NCBI GenBank assembly: GCA_027045875.1
Contig: JALUAG010000052.1
Location: forward strand, 1 to 55,053
Source of the DNA: Alphaproteobacteria bacterium
GTDB lineage: Bacteria; Pseudomonadota; Alphaproteobacteria; Geminicoccales; Geminicoccaceae
Length of the DNA: 55,053 bases
Direction of reading: 5' to 3'
Every line of letters begins with the position of its first letter. Position 1 is the stretch's first letter. Under the pieces are notes generated by a model. It was not told the DNA's origin. It did not search any database and saw only the letters and a list, made by a program, of their open reading frames with translations. The position numbers were made by a program, and so were the translations under genes. Below, in pieces: positions 25,999 through 33,668 of the stretch.

Positions 25999-26283
25999 TC
26001 ATTCGTCGAAACCGCGCTCGACCAGATCCACGAGCGCCTCCACGGCGGCGGCGGCGTCGCGGCCGCTGGCCTCGAGGCGGAGCGCGCTGCCCCGGCTCGC
26101 GGTCAGCATCATGAGACCGAGGATCGAGGTGCCCGGCACGGTGATCTGGTCCTTGCTGACGGTGACCTCGGCCGCGAAGCCCTCGGCGAGGCGGACGAAC
26201 TTGGCCGCCGCGCGGGCGTGCAGACCGCGCTCGTTGACGATCCGTACCGTCGCCGAGGCCTTCGGCCGCCCGACCTCCGCCAT
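25999..26283 (-). CDS. ptsH: Phosphocarrier protein HPr
   Basis: A small PTS phosphocarrier of 94 residues. The phosphorylated histidine is His22 in [14 protein letters not shown], and the regulatory serine equivalent to Ser46 is Ser53 in [10 protein letters not shown]. The presence of hprK nearby suggests this Ser is phosphorylated. I used ATG 26283, three bases after the EIIA stop. GTG 26292, overlapping the EIIA gene, is an alternative. No sugar permease (EIIB/EIIC) is encoded here, so it serves a regulatory phosphorelay. Confidence 0.93.
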   Translation of the reverse strand: MAEVGRPKASATVRIVNERGLHARAAAKFVRLAEGFAAEVTVSKDQITVPGTSILGLMMLTASRGSALRLEASGRDAAAAVEALVDLVERGFDE

Positions 26284-26284
26284 C

Positions 26285-26692
26285 TCAGTCACGATCCACC
26301 GCCAGGCACTTGCTGGCCACGCGGATGTACTTGCGCGCCGCCTCCTGGGCCGCCTCCACGGCGGCCGCCAGGGGCTGGTTCTTGCGCACGCTCGCGAGCT
26401 TGACCAGCATCGGCAGGTTGACCCCGGCGATCACCTCGAGGTCGGGCCGGTCCATCACCGACAGGGCGAGGTTGGAGGGCGTGCCGCCGAACATGTCGGT
26501 GAGGATGACCACCCCCGCACCGCGATCGACCGCCTCCACCGCCTCGATGATGGCGGTGCGGCAGCGGGCGACGTCCTCCTCGGGTCCGATGCACACCGTG
26601 CGCACCGCCTCCTGCGGTCCCACGACATGTTCGAGGGCGGCCACGAACTCCTTGGCGAGGTCGCCATGGGTGACCAGGACCAGTCCGATCAT
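26285..26692 (-). CDS. PTS EIIA component, mannose (Man) type
   Basis: A 135-residue EIIA-Man domain protein. His9 in MIGLVLVTHGDLAKEF is the phosphorylation site, and ILTDMFGGTPSNLALS is the family core. ATG 26692 is preceded by CCCGGAGC; the frame remains open upstream but the extra 29 residues are not conserved-looking. No EIIB or EIIC partner is present, so it probably accepts phosphate from HPr and acts as a signalling protein, as in other alphaproteobacteria with the hprK-rapZ-EIIA-HPr order. Confidence 0.92.
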   Translation of the reverse strand: MIGLVLVTHGDLAKEFVAALEHVVGPQEAVRTVCIGPEEDVARCRTAIIEAVEAVDRGAGVVILTDMFGGTPSNLALSVMDRPDLEVIAGVNLPMLVKLASVRKNQPLAAAVEAAQEAARKYIRVASKCLAVDRD

Positions 26693-26718
26693 CGAGCGCT
26701 CCGGGGCTGCTCCTCGGA

Positions 26719-27567
26719 TCATGGCGCCGGCAGTTCGCGATGCAGGATGTTGACGCGCCAGCCGTCGCCCTGAAGACACCGGGCTATGCGTTCGGCGACG
26801 AACACCGACCGGTGCCGGCCACCGGTACAGCCCAGCGCAATGGTGAGGTAGCTCTTACCTTCGCTCCGATAGCGTGGCAACAGTTGCCGCAGCAGCGCGA
26901 GCAGGCCGCTCTCGAAGGGTGCATAAGCCCTGTCGGCGGCGACGAAGGCGCCCACTTCGGGATCGCGGCCGGTGAGCGGGCGGAGATCGGGCTCGTAGTG
27001 CGGGTTGGCGAGGAAGCGGACGTCGAACACCAGATCCGCCTCCCGCGGCAGGCCGTTGCGATAGGCGAAGGACATCACGGTGACCACCAGACCGGGGCCG
27101 CCGCCGGCGCCGAAACGGCTCTCCAGCAGCCGGCGCAGCTCGGGCAGCGGGAGCCGGCTCGTGTCCACCACCAGATCGGCGGCCTCGCGCAGCGGCGCGA
27201 GCAGCCGCCGCTCGCGGGCGATGCCGTCGGCGACCGGCCGGTCCTGGGCCAGCGGATGGCGCCGGCGCGTTTCGGTGAAGCGCCGCAGCAGGGTCTCGTC
27301 GTCGGCATCGAGGAACAGCAGATCGGCAGCGCCGCCGTCTCCCGCCGGCGCCGCGATGCAGGCCAGCAGCGCGTGGGGCGCGAAGTGGCGGCTCCGGGTG
27401 TCGATGCCGAGCGCCAGGTCCTGGGCCTCCTCCTCGCCCTGGAGCAGTCGCGGCAGCAGCGGCAGCGGCAGGTTGTCCACCGCCTCGAAGCCCAGATCCT
27501 CGAGGATCTTGAGGGCGGAGCTGCGTCCGGCGCCGGCCATGCCGGTCACGATCACCGTGCGCGACAT
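26719..27567 (-). CDS. rapZ: RapZ-like P-loop nucleotide-binding protein
   Basis: A 282-residue RapZ/YvcJ-family protein. In enterobacteria it controls GlmS through small RNAs; elsewhere its role is less defined. The N-terminal P-loop reads GMAGAGRSSAL, with Arg where a Walker lysine is usual. The C-terminal domain has the highly conserved FDVRFLANPHY and IALGCTGGRHRSVFVAE. ATG 27567 shares one base with the hprK stop. Its position between hprK and EIIA links it to PTS regulation. Confidence 0.93.
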   Translation of the reverse strand: MSRTVIVTGMAGAGRSSALKILEDLGFEAVDNLPLPLLPRLLQGEEEAQDLALGIDTRSRHFAPHALLACIAAPAGDGGAADLLFLDADDETLLRRFTETRRRHPLAQDRPVADGIARERRLLAPLREAADLVVDTSRLPLPELRRLLESRFGAGGGPGLVVTVMSFAYRNGLPREADLVFDVRFLANPHYEPDLRPLTGRDPEVGAFVAADRAYAPFESGLLALLRQLLPRYRSEGKSYLTIALGCTGGRHRSVFVAERIARCLQGDGWRVNILHRELPAP

Positions 27568-28028
27568 CAGGCGATCCGCGTGGCGTGCAGGATCAGGCGC
27601 AAGCGGGCCACCGCCGAGGCGAGGAAGGGATCCACCGTCACCTGCGGCAGCTCGACGCCGCATATGGTCGTCCGCGCGAATTCGGGCAAGCGGGCGTCGC
27701 CTGCACGGCGACGCAGCTCGACCACGAGATGGAGCGGGGTGGGGCCGCCGGCGGCGACGTTGAAGATGCCGGCACCGCGCATCTCGAGGAGGCCGCCCGG
27801 TACCGGCGGCCGCGCCCGCAGCCCGCGGGGACCGGCCTCCAGCACCACGAGATCGTCCGCCACCAGGCGCGCACCGGCCTCGAGCAAGCGCACCACGAGC
27901 TCCGACTTGCCGGTGCCCGAGCGGCCGCGGATCAGCAGCCCCCGCTCGAGCCAGCGGACGGAACTCGCGTGGACGATGTGGCTGGCCGGCGTCTTGGGGG
28001 CCTCGCGTCCCCCGGGCCCGACGGCCAC
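27567..28028 (-). CDS. hprK: HPr kinase/phosphorylase, short alphaproteobacterial form
   Basis: Phosphorylates or dephosphorylates the regulatory serine of HPr. The protein has 153 residues and contains only the C-terminal kinase domain of the 310-residue Gram-positive enzyme. Walker A GRSGTGKS is at 35-42, followed by DDLVVLEAG and the K3-loop region LEMRGAGIFNVA. The start is taken as GTG 28028, 5 bp after the ptsN stop. No upstream ATG in this frame gives a plausible protein. HPr and EIIA are encoded just downstream, so the target is local. Confidence 0.9.
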   Translation of the reverse strand: MAVGPGGREAPKTPASHIVHASSVRWLERGLLIRGRSGTGKSELVVRLLEAGARLVADDLVVLEAGPRGLRARPPVPGGLLEMRGAGIFNVAAGGPTPLHLVVELRRRAGDARLPEFARTTICGVELPQVTVDPFLASAVARLRLILHATRIA

Positions 28029-28033
28029 GATGC

Positions 28034-28501
28034 TCAGGCCGCGTGGCTCTGCGCGCCGCCGGTGAGAAGCCTGTAGACGCGACCGATGTCGCTCTCGCTG
28101 CGCAGCCGGGCACGCAGCTCGGGATCGCGCAGCAGCCGGGCGAGCCGGGCGAGCGCCTTCAGATGTTCGGTGCTGGCGGCGGCGGGCGCGAGGATGAAGA
28201 ACACGAGATCGACCGGCTGTTCGTCGAGGGCCTCGAAATCGAGCGGTTCGGCGAGGCGCACGAAGCCGCCCAGGATGCGCTCCAGCCCCTCGATCTTGGC
28301 GTGCGGAATGGCGATGCCCTCGCCGATGGCGGTGGTCCCGAGTCTCTCCCGCTCCAGGAGGGCCGCCAGCACCCGGCCCGGCTCGATCTCGGTGTCCCTG
28401 GCGGCGAGCTCTCCCAGTTCCTGCAGGAGCTGCCGCTTGCTGCGGGCGCGCAGGTCGAGGACGATGCGTTCCGGGGTGATCAGTTCTGCCATGTCGACCA
28501 T
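28034..28501 (-). CDS. ptsN: PTS EIIA-Ntr nitrogen regulatory protein
   Basis: A 155-residue EIIA-Ntr (fructose-type EIIA fold), phosphorylated at His67 in GEGIAIPHAKI. It couples the nitrogen PTS to potassium, nitrogen and stress control. ATG 28501 has GGAG seven bases upstream (GAAGGAGCTCGTGC). It follows rpoN, but the usual hpf/raiA gene between them is missing and a 255-bp gap lies there instead. Confidence 0.94.
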   Translation of the reverse strand: MVDMAELITPERIVLDLRARSKRQLLQELGELAARDTEIEPGRVLAALLERERLGTTAIGEGIAIPHAKIEGLERILGGFVRLAEPLDFEALDEQPVDLVFFILAPAAASTEHLKALARLARLLRDPELRARLRSESDIGRVYRLLTGGAQSHAA

Positions 28502-28756
28502 GCACGAGCTCCTTCGTGCTGCGGGCGGCGGCGCGGAACGCGCGTCGCACGGAAACGAGCCGGCCGGCTGCGGACAGACGGGAGCAGGCGGTCGGAGGCC
28601 GGTCGTGCCGGCCCGGACGGATGAGAGAAACGAGCGGACTGTCGGCATCGGTGGTCCGCGATATGGTCGAGGCGGCGCGATCTACGCCCAGTTGCCGGGC
28701 TTGTCAAGGCCGGCTGGCGGCGGGGCGGTGCGCCGGTTCCGCAGCGGAATCTTCAC
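28502..28756. other. Gap between rpoN and ptsN where hpf is usually found
   Basis: In many proteobacteria a hibernation-promoting factor gene of about 300-600 bp lies here. I see no reading frame with HPF features on either strand. The remaining frames are short, Arg/Ser/Pro-rich and look like shadows. The ptsN promoter and ribosome site may lie in the gap. Confidence 0.6.
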
Positions 28757-30196
28757 TCATCTGGCCAATGCCTTGAGCCGGCGACGTTCCACCGAGGAGG
28801 GTATCCCCAGGGCCTCGCGATACTTGGCGACAGTCCGCCGCGCCACGCTAATGCCTTCGCGGCGTAGCATGCCGACGATCTGATCATCCGAGAGGACCTT
28901 CGCCGGATCCTCCTGCTCGATCAGCCGCCGGATGCGCAGCCGGATCGATTCCGCGCTCACGTTCTCGCCGTTGTCGCCGGCGAGACCGGTGGAGAAGAAG
29001 TAGCGGAAGGCGAAGGTGCCGTGGGGGGTGGCCACGTACTTGCCGGCCACCGCCCGGCTGACCGTGCTCTCGTGGAGATCGAGGGCGGCGGCGATCTCCC
29101 GCAGCACCAGCGGCCGCAGGGCGGTCGGTCCGCGTTCGAGGAAGGGGCGCTGGCGCTCGAACACCGCCCGGCCGACCCGCAGGATGGTCCGGGCGCGCTG
29201 GTGGAGCGAGCGCACCAGCCAGTTGGCGGATTGCAGGCGCTCGCCGATGTATTCCCGTGCCGCGCGGTCGAGCTTGGTGCTCGAAAGCTCGGCGTACCAG
29301 GCCTTGTCGACGAGGAGACGCGGCAGGACGGCGCCGTTGAGCTCGACCCGCCAGCGGCGGCGGGAGAGCCGGTAGACCAGGAGATCGGGAATGGCGGTGG
29401 CCGGCTCCTCGGTGGCAAAACGCGAACCCGGGCGGGGGTCGAGGGCGCGGATCTCGGCGATCATCTCCTCGAGATCCTCGCGGTCGACCCGGCAGAGGCG
29501 CATCAGCCGGGCGAAATCCGCGCGGGCCAGCAGATCGAGATGATCGAGGAGCCGGGCCATCAGGGGATCGAGGCGGTCCCGTTCGGCCAGCTGCAGGGCC
29601 AGGCACTCGCGCAGATCGCGGGCGCCGACGCCGGTCGGATCGCAGCGCTGGAGGGCGGCGCGGGCCTCCGCCACCAGCGCCTCGGCGACCGCCAGCCGCT
29701 GCGCGAGCTCGGCGTCCGTCTCGCGCAGATAGCCGTCCTCGTCGAGATGGTCGACGAGGGCGAGGGCGACGGTGCGCAGGCGCGGCTCGCCGACGTCCGC
29801 ACCGAGCTGGAAGCGGAGATGCTCCTGCAGCGAGGGCGGGCGGGTCAGGCGCTGCTCGAGGGTGGGTCCCGGCTCGCCGGCGGAGCGGCTCACGCAGCTG
29901 CGGGCGCTGAGACGGGCGTCGGCCGCCACCGGTACCGGCGGCTGCCGCCAGCCGTCCACGTCCTCGTCACCCGCCGTCGGGCGGCGGGACGCGGCCTCGG
30001 GCGTCTCGCCGGCCGATCCCGCCGGGCGTTCGACATACTCGGCCTGCCGCAGGAAGGGATTGTCGACCAGCTCGCGCTGCACGAGCTCCTGCAGCTCGAG
30101 GTGGGACAGCTGCAGCAGCTTGATCGCCTGCTGCAGCTGCGGCGTCAGCACGAGCCCCTGCGTCTGCCGGACCTGGAGGCCGAGATTGATCGCCAT
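28757..30196 (-). CDS. rpoN: RNA polymerase sigma-54 factor
   Basis: Sigma-54, 479 residues. It directs RNA polymerase to -24/-12 promoters and needs enhancer-binding activators. The N-terminal glutamine/leucine-rich activator-interacting region (LTPQLQQAIKLLQLSHLELQ) is intact. The central core-binding part contains DLRECLALQL. The C-terminus carries the RpoN box ARRTVAKYREALGIPSS, which reads the -24 element. ATG 30196 lies 8 bp after the lptB stop. The open frame continues upstream through lptB, but that is a shadow. Confidence 0.96.
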   Translation of the reverse strand: MAINLGLQVRQTQGLVLTPQLQQAIKLLQLSHLELQELVQRELVDNPFLRQAEYVERPAGSAGETPEAASRRPTAGDEDVDGWRQPPVPVAADARLSARSCVSRSAGEPGPTLEQRLTRPPSLQEHLRFQLGADVGEPRLRTVALALVDHLDEDGYLRETDAELAQRLAVAEALVAEARAALQRCDPTGVGARDLRECLALQLAERDRLDPLMARLLDHLDLLARADFARLMRLCRVDREDLEEMIAEIRALDPRPGSRFATEEPATAIPDLLVYRLSRRRWRVELNGAVLPRLLVDKAWYAELSSTKLDRAAREYIGERLQSANWLVRSLHQRARTILRVGRAVFERQRPFLERGPTALRPLVLREIAAALDLHESTVSRAVAGKYVATPHGTFAFRYFFSTGLAGDNGENVSAESIRLRIRRLIEQEDPAKVLSDDQIVGMLRREGISVARRTVAKYREALGIPSSVERRRLKALAR

Positions 30197-30204
30197 CGGA
30201 CCAC

Positions 30205-30993
30205 TCAGAGCCGGAACGACTCGCCGAGATAGACCCGACGCACCAGGGGATCGGCGACGATCTCGGCCGGCGTGCCCTCGCGCAGCAGGCTGCCGTCGTG
30301 CAGGATGTAGGCGCGATCGATGAGCTCGAGCGCGTCCCGCACGTTGTGATCGGTGATCAGCACCCCGAGCCCCCGGTCCTTGAGATGGCTCACGAGGCGA
30401 CGGATCTCGGCGACGTTGATGGGGTCGATGCCGGCCAGCGGTTCGTCGAGCAGCAGATAGCGCGGCTGCGAGGCGAGGGCGCGGGCGATCTCGGTGCGCC
30501 GCCGTTCGCCGCCGGACAGCGCCAGCGCCGGGCTGCGACGGAGATGGAGGAGACCGAACTCCTCGAGCAGCGCCTCCACCCTGGCGTCGGCGGCGCGGCG
30601 GTCGGGCGCGGCGAGCTCGGCGATCGCCCGGATGTTGTCCTCGACGTTGAGGCCGCGGAAGATGGAGGCCTCCTGCGGCAGATAGCCGACGCCGAGACGG
30701 CCCCGCCGGTGCATCGGCAGGGCGGTGACGTCCTGGCCGTCGAGCAGCACCCGTCCGTGGTCGGCGGCGATCAGACCGGTGATGATGTAGAAGGTCGTCG
30801 TCTTGCCGGCGCCGTTGGGACCGAGCAGCCCCACCGCTTCGCCGGGGCGCACGGCGATCGACACGTCCGACAGCACCTTGCGGCCGCCGAAGGACTTGCC
30901 GAGACCGCGACCGGCCAGCCCGAGCTCGACCGTCGCCGCACCGCGAGATCCGGCGGTCGTCGTCCGCTGCTCGGGCCGGTCGATCACCTTCAT
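30205..30993 (-). CDS. lptB: LPS export ABC transporter ATP-binding protein LptB
   Basis: The ATPase of the LptB2FG extractor that drives LPS from the inner membrane onto the Lpt bridge, 262 residues. Walker A is GPNGAGKTTTFYI, signature LSGGERRRTEIARAL, Walker B YLLLDEPLAGIDP, switch VLITDHNV. The N-terminal ~25 residues form a polar extension before the ABC domain. The start overlaps the lptA stop (ATGA). LptF and LptG are not in this window. Confidence 0.96.
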   Translation of the reverse strand: MKVIDRPEQRTTTAGSRGAATVELGLAGRGLGKSFGGRKVLSDVSIAVRPGEAVGLLGPNGAGKTTTFYIITGLIAADHGRVLLDGQDVTALPMHRRGRLGVGYLPQEASIFRGLNVEDNIRAIAELAAPDRRAADARVEALLEEFGLLHLRRSPALALSGGERRRTEIARALASQPRYLLLDEPLAGIDPINVAEIRRLVSHLKDRGLGVLITDHNVRDALELIDRAYILHDGSLLREGTPAEIVADPLVRRVYLGESFRL

Positions 30994-31559
30994 CGGCTGG
31001 CGCTCTCCTCCCCGGCCGGCACGAAGGTGGCGCGTACCCGTGTGCCGGTTTTGGCATCGGCGACCATCACCGCCCGTCCGGCCGCGAGATCGATGTCGAG
31101 GCGGGCGCCCTCGACGACGTTCTTGCCGCGCACCAGCACCACCTCCCCTTCGAGCTGCATGGTGCCGGCGACCACGTCGTAGACGGCGCGATCGGCCTTG
31201 GCGGTCTCCTCGGGCGTGGTGATGACCACGTTGCCCTCGGCCTCGATGCGGCGGATCACCTGGCCGGGGGTGGCCTGCTCCTCGCCGAAGGCGTAGGCCA
31301 CCCGCACCTCGTCCGCGCGCAGCACGAGTTCGCCCTGCACCGCCTCGACATTGCCGGCGAAGGTGGCGATGCGGTTGTCCTGCTCGACGGTGAGGCGGTC
31401 CGCCGTGACCTCGATCGGCAGGGTCGAATCGTGTGCCGTGAGCCCGTCCTGCTGGGCCGCGGCGATCCGCGGCGGCAGCATCACCAGTGCCAGCAGCCCC
31501 AGTGCCAGCAGCCGGAGGCCCGCCGACCAGCCCCTTCTCCTCGGTTTCCCCGCCCTCAT
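30990..31559 (-). CDS. lptA: LPS transport periplasmic protein LptA (OstA-like)
   Basis: The periplasmic bridge protein, 189 residues with a signal peptide (LRLLALGLLALVMLPPRIAAA, cleavage near residue 35). An OstA-type beta-jellyroll follows, marked by IEVTADRLTVEQDNRIATF and the periodic EAEGNVVITTPEETAKADRAVYD. GAGAGGGAACGG precedes the ATG. Normally lptC lies directly upstream; here kdsD ends only 43 bp away, so no lptC is present at this locus. Confidence 0.93.
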   Translation of the reverse strand: MRAGKPRRRGWSAGLRLLALGLLALVMLPPRIAAAQQDGLTAHDSTLPIEVTADRLTVEQDNRIATFAGNVEAVQGELVLRADEVRVAYAFGEEQATPGQVIRRIEAEGNVVITTPEETAKADRAVYDVVAGTMQLEGEVVLVRGKNVVEGARLDIDLAAGRAVMVADAKTGTRVRATFVPAGEESASR

Positions 31560-31602
31560 GGCGCCGTTCCCTCTCCCTGTCCCTGGTTCGTCGCCCGCCC
31601 GT

Positions 31603-32610
31603 TCATGCGATGCCGGCGCGCAGGCAGTCGTGGACGTGGAGGGCGCCCACCGGGCGTTCCTCCTCGACCACGAACAGCACGGTGATGGCGCAGCTGTTCA
31701 TGAGCGCCAGCGCCTCCACCGCCAGCGCCCGCCGGTCGATGGTGCGGGGCCTCGGTGTCATGAGATCGCGCGCCCGGCCTTCCAGCAGGCCGGGGCCCAT
31801 GTGGCGACGCAGATCGCCGTCGGTGATGATGCCGACGAGCCGACCGGCCTCGTCGAGGATGCCGACGCAGCCGAGACACTTGCGGGTCATCTCCAGCACC
31901 GCCTCGGTCATCGGCGTGTCGCCGCGGACGAGGGGCAGGTCCTCGTCGCGGCGCATGAGCTGCTCCACCCGCATGAGCTGGGCGCCGAGCTTGCCGCCCG
32001 GATGGAACATGGCGAACTGCCGGGCCGAGAACCCCTTGCGCTCGAGCAGCGCCACCGCCAGCGCGTCGCCCAGCGCCAGCATGGCGGTGGTGGAGCTGGT
32101 GGGGGCGAGGCCCATCGGACAGGCCTCGCCGATCTCGGGTAGCAGCAGGCTGTGGTCGGCGGCCTCGGCCAGCGTGCTGCCGGCGCGTCCGACCATGGCG
32201 ATGAGGGGGATGTGGAAGCGCCGCGTGTAGAGGGTGAGGTCGCGCAACTCCGCGGTCTCGCCGGAATTGGAGAGGGCGAGCACCGCGTCCTTGCCGGTGA
32301 TCATGCCGAGGTCGCCGTGGCTCGCCTCCGCCGGATGGACGTAGAGGGCGGGGGTGCCGGTGGAGGCCAGGGTGGCCGCGATCTTGCGGGCGACGTGGCC
32401 GCTCTTGCCCATGCCGGTGACCACCACCCGTCCCTCGATGCCGGCCAGCAGCCCGACCACCTCGGCGAAGGCATCGCCGATCGCCGCCGCGACCACGCGC
32501 AGCGCCTCCGCCTCCGTCTCCACCACCCGGCGGCCGGTGGCGATCGCCGCCTCCGCGGCGGACGGCCCGGGCGGCGGGAAGTCCGCCGGGCCTTCCCGCA
32601 GCTCGTTCAT
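31603..32610 (-). CDS. kdsD: Arabinose-5-phosphate isomerase (KpsF/GutQ family)
   Basis: Converts ribulose 5-phosphate to arabinose 5-phosphate, the precursor of KDO for LPS. The protein has 335 residues. The N-terminal SIS domain contains VVVTGMGKSGHVARKIAATL, HPAEASHGDLGM and LALSNSGETAEL. The C-terminal CBS pair contains MRRDEDLPLV and GIITDGDLRRHM. ATG 32610 has CAGGAACCC before it; an in-frame ATG at 32673 is possible. Its place before lptA fits the LPS assembly cluster. Confidence 0.94.
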   Translation of the reverse strand: MNELREGPADFPPPGPSAAEAAIATGRRVVETEAEALRVVAAAIGDAFAEVVGLLAGIEGRVVVTGMGKSGHVARKIAATLASTGTPALYVHPAEASHGDLGMITGKDAVLALSNSGETAELRDLTLYTRRFHIPLIAMVGRAGSTLAEAADHSLLLPEIGEACPMGLAPTSSTTAMLALGDALAVALLERKGFSARQFAMFHPGGKLGAQLMRVEQLMRRDEDLPLVRGDTPMTEAVLEMTRKCLGCVGILDEAGRLVGIITDGDLRRHMGPGLLEGRARDLMTPRPRTIDRRALAVEALALMNSCAITVLFVVEEERPVGALHVHDCLRAGIA

Positions 32611-32741
32611 GGGTTCCTGATCCACGGCTGTTCCACCCGACTGCCGCGCCCCGACCGGCGCCGAAGAGGCCATCGCGACCCGGAGTATGGGTTGCCCGGT
32701 GGAGGGCGTCAATCTGACGGAAGGCGGCATGCCCGATCCCC

Positions 32742-33353
32742 TCAGTGGGCGAAGATGTCCTGATCCGCCCAGCCCTCGAGGTCGAGACGGGCGCGGGTCG
32801 CGAGGAAGGCGAAGCAGGCGGCGGCCATCTCGCGGCGGCCCTCGCGCGCCAGCATGGCGTCGAGCCGCTCCCTGAGGGCGTGGAGATGGAGCACGTCGTT
32901 GGCGGCGTAGCGGAGCTGGGCCTCGCTCAGCTCCGGCGCGCCCCAGTCCGAACTCTGCTGCTCCTTGGGCAGCTCGACGCCCAGGAGCTCGCGGCAGAGA
33001 TCCTTGAGGCCGTGACGGTCGGTGTACGTCCGGGCGAGCTTGGAGGCCACCTTGGTGCAGTAGACGGGCCGGCATTCGACGCCGAGATAGTGATGGAGCA
33101 CGGCGAGATCGAAGCGGGCGTAGTGGAACAGCTTGAGGCGCCCGGGATCGGCGAGCTGGGCGCGCAGGTTGGGCGCCTCGTAGCGGCGCTCCGCGAACTG
33201 CACGAGATGGGCCTCGCCGTCGCCGGCGGAGAGCTGCACGAGGCACAGGCGGTCGCGGGCCGGATTGAGGCCCATGGTCTCGGTGTCGACGGCGATCACC
33301 CGGCCGAGGTCGAGACCCTCGGGGAGGTCGCCCAGATGCAGATGAACCGTCAT
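32742..33353 (-). CDS. RNase D-like 3'-5' exonuclease, short form
   Basis: A DEDD-superfamily 3'-5' exoribonuclease of 203 residues. Metal-binding residues are visible in VIAVDTETMGL (Exo I), LFHYARFDLAVL (Exo II) and RYAANDVLHLHAL (Exo III, DEDDy type). The C-terminal HRDC domains of full-length RNase D are absent, as in the short alphaproteobacterial version found near rpoN. It probably trims the 3' ends of structured RNAs; a tRNA gene lies 78 bp upstream on the same strand. Confidence 0.92.
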   Translation of the reverse strand: MTVHLHLGDLPEGLDLGRVIAVDTETMGLNPARDRLCLVQLSAGDGEAHLVQFAERRYEAPNLRAQLADPGRLKLFHYARFDLAVLHHYLGVECRPVYCTKVASKLARTYTDRHGLKDLCRELLGVELPKEQQSSDWGAPELSEAQLRYAANDVLHLHALRERLDAMLAREGRREMAAACFAFLATRARLDLEGWADQDIFAH

Positions 33354-33431
33354 GCCATCCGTCCGCCATACGTCCTTCGGCGTAACGAATGGACCTGTAG
33401 CGTATATATTTCGTTAAGGCGACGGGGATCG

Positions 33432-33518
33432 TGGTGCCCAGGAGAGGACTCGAACCTCCACGGCCATACGACCACTACGACCTGAACGTAGCGCGTCTAC
33501 CAATTCCGCCACCTGGGC
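33432..33518 (-). tRNA. tRNA-Leu (anticodon CAG)
   Basis: An 87-nt class II tRNA with the CCA end encoded. The acceptor stem GCCCAGG/CCTGGGC is perfect. A D-loop (GGCGGAATTGGTAGACGC), an anticodon stem CTACG/CGTAG around TTCAGGT (anticodon CAG, reading CUG), a long variable arm and GGTTCGAGTCC in the T arm are all visible. CUG is likely the dominant leucine codon in this GC-rich genome. Confidence 0.97.
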
Positions 33519-33529
33519 AGGACAAGCCG

Positions 33530-33558
33530 CATCTAGGCGCTCGCCCGGTCGCCGTCAA
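33530..33558 (-). promoter_or_regulatory. Promoter of tRNA-Leu
   Basis: On the minus strand TTGACG (33558-33553) is followed after exactly 17 bases by TAGATG (33535-33530). The tRNA begins 11 bases further on. The -35 matches the consensus at five of six bases; the -10 is moderate. Spacing and position make this a good candidate. Confidence 0.6.
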
Positions 33559-33668
33559 TAGAGGAGCGGCGCCCTGCGGCCATGCGGGTGCTTGGCAGGA
33601 GTAGGGCGCTGGCGCTAGATGGGCCGGCGCCGGAACCGGCACGGCACCGGCAAGCGGGCGAGGATGCG

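Noticed and set aside
30197-31057. Upstream extension of the rpoN reading frame through lptB
   Set aside because: The 286 extra residues are the shadow of lptB. Sigma-54 begins at MAINLGLQVRQTQG.
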